A DNA stretch of 64,000 bases from Paenibacillus eucommiae (GTDB lineage: Bacteria > Bacillota > Bacilli > Paenibacillales > NBRC-103111), in the NCBI RefSeq assembly GCF_017874215.1, contig NZ_JAGGLB010000001.1, positions 372,001-436,000 on the forward strand, in the 5' to 3' direction. Within the stretch, counting starts at the first letter, position 1. Each line of letters starts with the position of its first letter. A program made the translations under genes and the position numbers. A model generated the notes under the pieces. It made no database searches. It saw nothing but the letters and a program-made list of their open reading frames with translations, and was not told the DNA's origin. This document shows positions 61,535-64,000 of this stretch, one piece after another.

Positions 61535-63034
61535 ATGATTGAAATTAAACACATAACCATCTACACAACAAAAGACAGCCGGACAATGATACAAGACTTT
61601 AATTTAAGTATTCAAAGTGGAGATAAATTAGCAATCATCGGTGAGGAAGGAAATGGAAAAAGTACTTTATTAAAGTTAATTTACGATGAGCGATTAATCT
61701 TAGATTACTGTACCTACGAAGGAAAAATTTTCAGAAATGATTATTCATTGGGATTTCTTTCACAGGAACTAACGGATGCAGAAAAGCAAATGACCATTAC
61801 AGACTTTTTTAAGGAAAACAATTGGAGTAAAGGCTTATTAAAAGCCATGGATGATTTTGGTATTGAATCCCTGGTTTCAGAAAAAAAGATAGGCGTTCTT
61901 TCAGGCGGTGAACGGTTTAAATACCGTTTTTTACGGCTGCTGGCTTTAGATCCCGATGTCCTTCTGCTAGATGAACCAACGAATGATTTGGATATCCGAA
62001 CGATGGAATGGCTAGAAGTATTTATTCAGCAGACGGCTATACCTATCCTATTTGTATCGCATGATGAAACATTTATTAGCCATACAGCAAACGGCATTAT
62101 TCACATGGAACAAACACAACGCAAAAAAGTACCTAGATTTACGATTTCGAAAGAGCCCTATGAAACTTATCTCTCCAATCGAGCGAGCCATTTAAATAAA
62201 CAAGAGCAGGTAGCGAAAAAACAAGCTTCTGATCACAAAAAACAAATGAATAACTGGAATGATATTTGGCAGAAGGCAGAACATCAACACCAGAATGTCT
62301 CTCGGTCAGATCCAAGATTGCAAAAGAAAATAAAGTCATTAAAAAATCAAAAGAAACGCATTGAAAAAGCAGCTGAAGCATTCCAAGATATGCCGAGTGT
62401 AGAAGAAGCAAGCGATTTTCAATTTGATTCAACTATTTATGTGCATAACAGTAAGAAAATACTCGACTTTTCATTGAAAACACTACAAATAGCTGACAAA
62501 AAACTAGCGCAAAATATCCATTTGTCCATTACCGGCCCAGAAAAAGTAGCAATTATCGGAAAAAATGGTATTGGGAAAACGGCGTTATTAAAAAAAGTGA
62601 AAGATGAGCTAATCCAACATTCTTCACTAAAGATAGGTTACATGCCACAAAACTATGAAGACCTATTAGATACATCAAAAACGCCGATTGAATTTTTAGA
62701 AAATTCAGGAAATAAGGAAGCGATCACTAGAGTTTTCACACATTTAGGTAGTATGAAATTTACCTCTGATGAAATGCATCATTCCATAGAAAACCTAAGT
62801 GGAGGACAAAAAGCGAAATTGCTCCTATTAAAAATGATATTAGATCAGTGTGAAGTACTAATTTTGGATGAACCGACAAGGAATTTCAGTCCATTAACAA
62901 CGCCTGTTCTATGCAGTTCGTTAACGGCTTTTGAAGGTGTTATTATTAGTATTTCACATGATCGCCGTTATTTAAATGAAGTAGCAACGACTATTTATGA
63001 ACTAACTCCAGAAGGTTTAACAAAAATAAAATAG
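61535..63034 (+). CDS. ABC-F family ribosome-protection ATPase (antibiotic resistance type)
   Basis: 499 residues with two ABC domains and no membrane segment. Domain 1: Walker A GEEGNGKST, signature LSGGE, Walker B VLLLDEPTNDLD. Linker about 190-290, Lys/Gln rich. Domain 2: Walker A GKNGIGKTA, LSGGQ, VLILDEPTRNFS, where the usual Asn-x-Leu-Asp is replaced, as in several Vga/Lsa-type proteins. They bind the ribosomal E site and dislodge lincosamide, streptogramin A or pleuromutilin drugs. Low GC compared with the rest, so perhaps acquired. A short Met-Asn-Met-Asn-Lys-Ser frame precedes it near 61478. Confidence 0.9.
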   Translation: MIEIKHITIYTTKDSRTMIQDFNLSIQSGDKLAIIGEEGNGKSTLLKLIYDERLILDYCTYEGKIFRNDYSLGFLSQELTDAEKQMTITDFFKENNWSKGLLKAMDDFGIESLVSEKKIGVLSGGERFKYRFLRLLALDPDVLLLDEPTNDLDIRTMEWLEVFIQQTAIPILFVSHDETFISHTANGIIHMEQTQRKKVPRFTISKEPYETYLSNRASHLNKQEQVAKKQASDHKKQMNNWNDIWQKAEHQHQNVSRSDPRLQKKIKSLKNQKKRIEKAAEAFQDMPSVEEASDFQFDSTIYVHNSKKILDFSLKTLQIADKKLAQNIHLSITGPEKVAIIGKNGIGKTALLKKVKDELIQHSSLKIGYMPQNYEDLLDTSKTPIEFLENSGNKEAITRVFTHLGSMKFTSDEMHHSIENLSGGQKAKLLLLKMILDQCEVLILDEPTRNFSPLTTPVLCSSLTAFEGVIISISHDRRYLNEVATTIYELTPEGLTKIK

Positions 63035-63062
63035 GGTTGAATTAGTGAAAACAGCCTAAAAA

Positions 63063-63108
63063 AGCATCTGTATGTTTATTTCATAATAAGCGTACAGATG
63101 TTTTTTTA
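63063..63108 (+). terminator. Terminator of the ABC-F gene
   Basis: GCATCTGTA pairs with TACAGATG across a loop at 63069-63105, followed by TTTTTTTA. Confidence 0.85.
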
Positions 63109-63222
63109 AGCTGTTTATAACACGTTTATAAAACTAAAAGTCAAAGTTAATCCTTGAAAATTGGCTCTGCAGCAAAGTTATCGTCTGACTCCATGGGCTA
63201 AAGGGATCGTCTGGCCATGAGC

Positions 63223-63409
63223 GAAAGGCTTACGGACATCACAGCCGTTATTTGTGACAAAATCGCCAGATTTGAAAGGCTTACGGACACAGAAGCCCTT
63301 AATGAGACCTTTTTCTCCTGTTTGATCTCGTTTCAGGGCAAATAAGGGATCTCATGTCCGTATGTTTTAGAAATGGCCTCATTTCGGGGAAATAAGGGAT
63401 CTCATGTCC
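63223..63409. repeat. Two pairs of intergenic direct repeats
   Basis: GAAAGGCTTACGGACA occurs at 63223 and 63274; AAATAAGGGATCTCATGTCC at 63340 and 63390. The first pair contains ACGGACA and the second its rough complement TGTCC, so they can pair. No gene in the 390-bp gap. Confidence 0.7.
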
Positions 63410-63501
63410 ACTACGTTCGTCCACACTGTCCATAACCTGACTAAAGGCTTCTTCATCATGGAACTCTAAGCAGAACAGCTTCTGTCAACTTGCTCATTTT
63501 A

Positions 63502-63729
63502 CTATGTTTCTAAAACATAAGTTTTTATTATTTTCGTGCCATCAAAAAAGTGTAACCTCTCACAAGCATTACAACGCCAAACATCATACTGAGGTTCTGG
63601 TATTTCATCGATAGAATCGAGCTCATAGATCATATCCCATTCTTTGTCGGTATACACTTTTAATTCCACATCATTTGGTACTAGGCGATTAGATAAAATT
63701 TCCCCACATTTACATTTCATCTTAGCCAT
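63502..63729 (-). CDS. Small hypothetical protein with paired cysteines, 75 aa
   Basis: MAKMKCKCGEILSNRLVPND supplies one Cys pair and VWRCNACERLHFF the other, a simple zinc-ribbon arrangement separated by about 45 residues. AGGAAATGG-like sequence precedes the ATG. No recognised family or neighbour. It may be a cytoplasmic metal-binding adaptor. Confidence 0.5.
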   Translation of the reverse strand: MAKMKCKCGEILSNRLVPNDVELKVYTDKEWDMIYELDSIDEIPEPQYDVWRCNACERLHFFDGTKIIKTYVLET

Positions 63730-63844
63730 TTCCTCACCTCATCAGAGATTCAGTTTGGTTTTCCTTCCTGATACCTCAAGACTATACTATGGAAAATATA
63801 ACATCATTTCAAATATATTACTACCAGAAATTTCATAGTCCGGT

Positions 63845-64000
63845 CTAAACATCAAAAGAACCCGAACGCTTCTTCCGCAACCTTTTACGCCTCATCACAA
63901 CCACCACTAAGACGCCAACCACCAACAAAACCACAGCAGCATACAATCCTTCTTCCATAATATCAGACACCAATCCGTAGGTAATCAAGGAGAGGATGCA
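63845..64000 (-). CDS. C-terminal end of a membrane protein (cut by window edge)
   Basis: Fifty-one residues remain: LSLITYGLVSDIMEEGLYAA, a hydrophobic VVLLVVGVLVVVV span and a strongly basic tail MRRKRLRKKRSGSFDV before a TAG at 63845. The body lies outside the window, so the family cannot be given. Confidence 0.5.
   Translation of the reverse strand, partial: CILSLITYGLVSDIMEEGLYAAVVLLVVGVLVVVVMRRKRLRKKRSGSFDV

Overview
The window looks like a chromosomal segment of a Paenibacillus-type Gram-positive spore-former. The evidence is: several sugar ABC uptake systems of the Lpl/Ytc and MalF/MalG types with lipoprotein binding proteins; YesM/YesN two-component pairs; AraC regulators; an S-layer-homology exoenzyme; a YheC/YheD spore-coat-type protein; strong AGGAGG ribosome sites; and frequent TTG starts. 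No rRNA, tRNA or CRISPR was recognised.

Layout. 1-5.9 kb: minus-strand operon for an Lpl-type uptake system plus its sensor kinase and a response regulator cut by the window edge. 6.1-12.1 kb: small genes, a Nudix hydrolase, a glycosidase-like protein, a methyltransferase and a GT-C glycosyltransferase. 12.1-18.6 kb: a second sugar transporter with divergent kinase/regulator genes. 18.7-23 kb: small orphan genes (XRE regulator, membrane proteins, pentapeptide, zinc-ribbon and barstar-like proteins) with an IS110 relic. 23-37.5 kb: a third transporter, an AraC regulator, two DUF4838 proteins (one cytoplasmic, one S-layer anchored), an SDR and an unknown protein. Three of these promoters share a gapless 37-bp box, which suggests one regulon for a uronic-acid-type or related glycan. 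38-44.4 kb: a degraded polymorphic-toxin/immunity region ending in an RHS remnant, a truncated transposase, a group II intron 5' relic and an acetamidase stump. 44.9-55.8 kb: a fourth system with two permeases, a 1466-aa exoenzyme, Rieske and amidohydrolase genes, an AraC regulator and a separated binding protein. Two promoters here share a second 41-bp box. 56-61 kb: more broken genes and duplications, and a YheC/YheD protein. 61-64 kb: an ABC-F ribosome-protection gene with a well-formed leader-peptide attenuator, then small genes.

Two themes stand out. First, promoter boxes tie genes into carbohydrate regulons. Second, the accessory stretches are littered with single-base frameshifts, most of them apparent one-base losses in homopolymers, with duplications, and with one recurrent hairpin terminator that follows most of the intact or recognisable orphan genes. 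Functions given are inferred from recognisable motifs only; no database search was possible.
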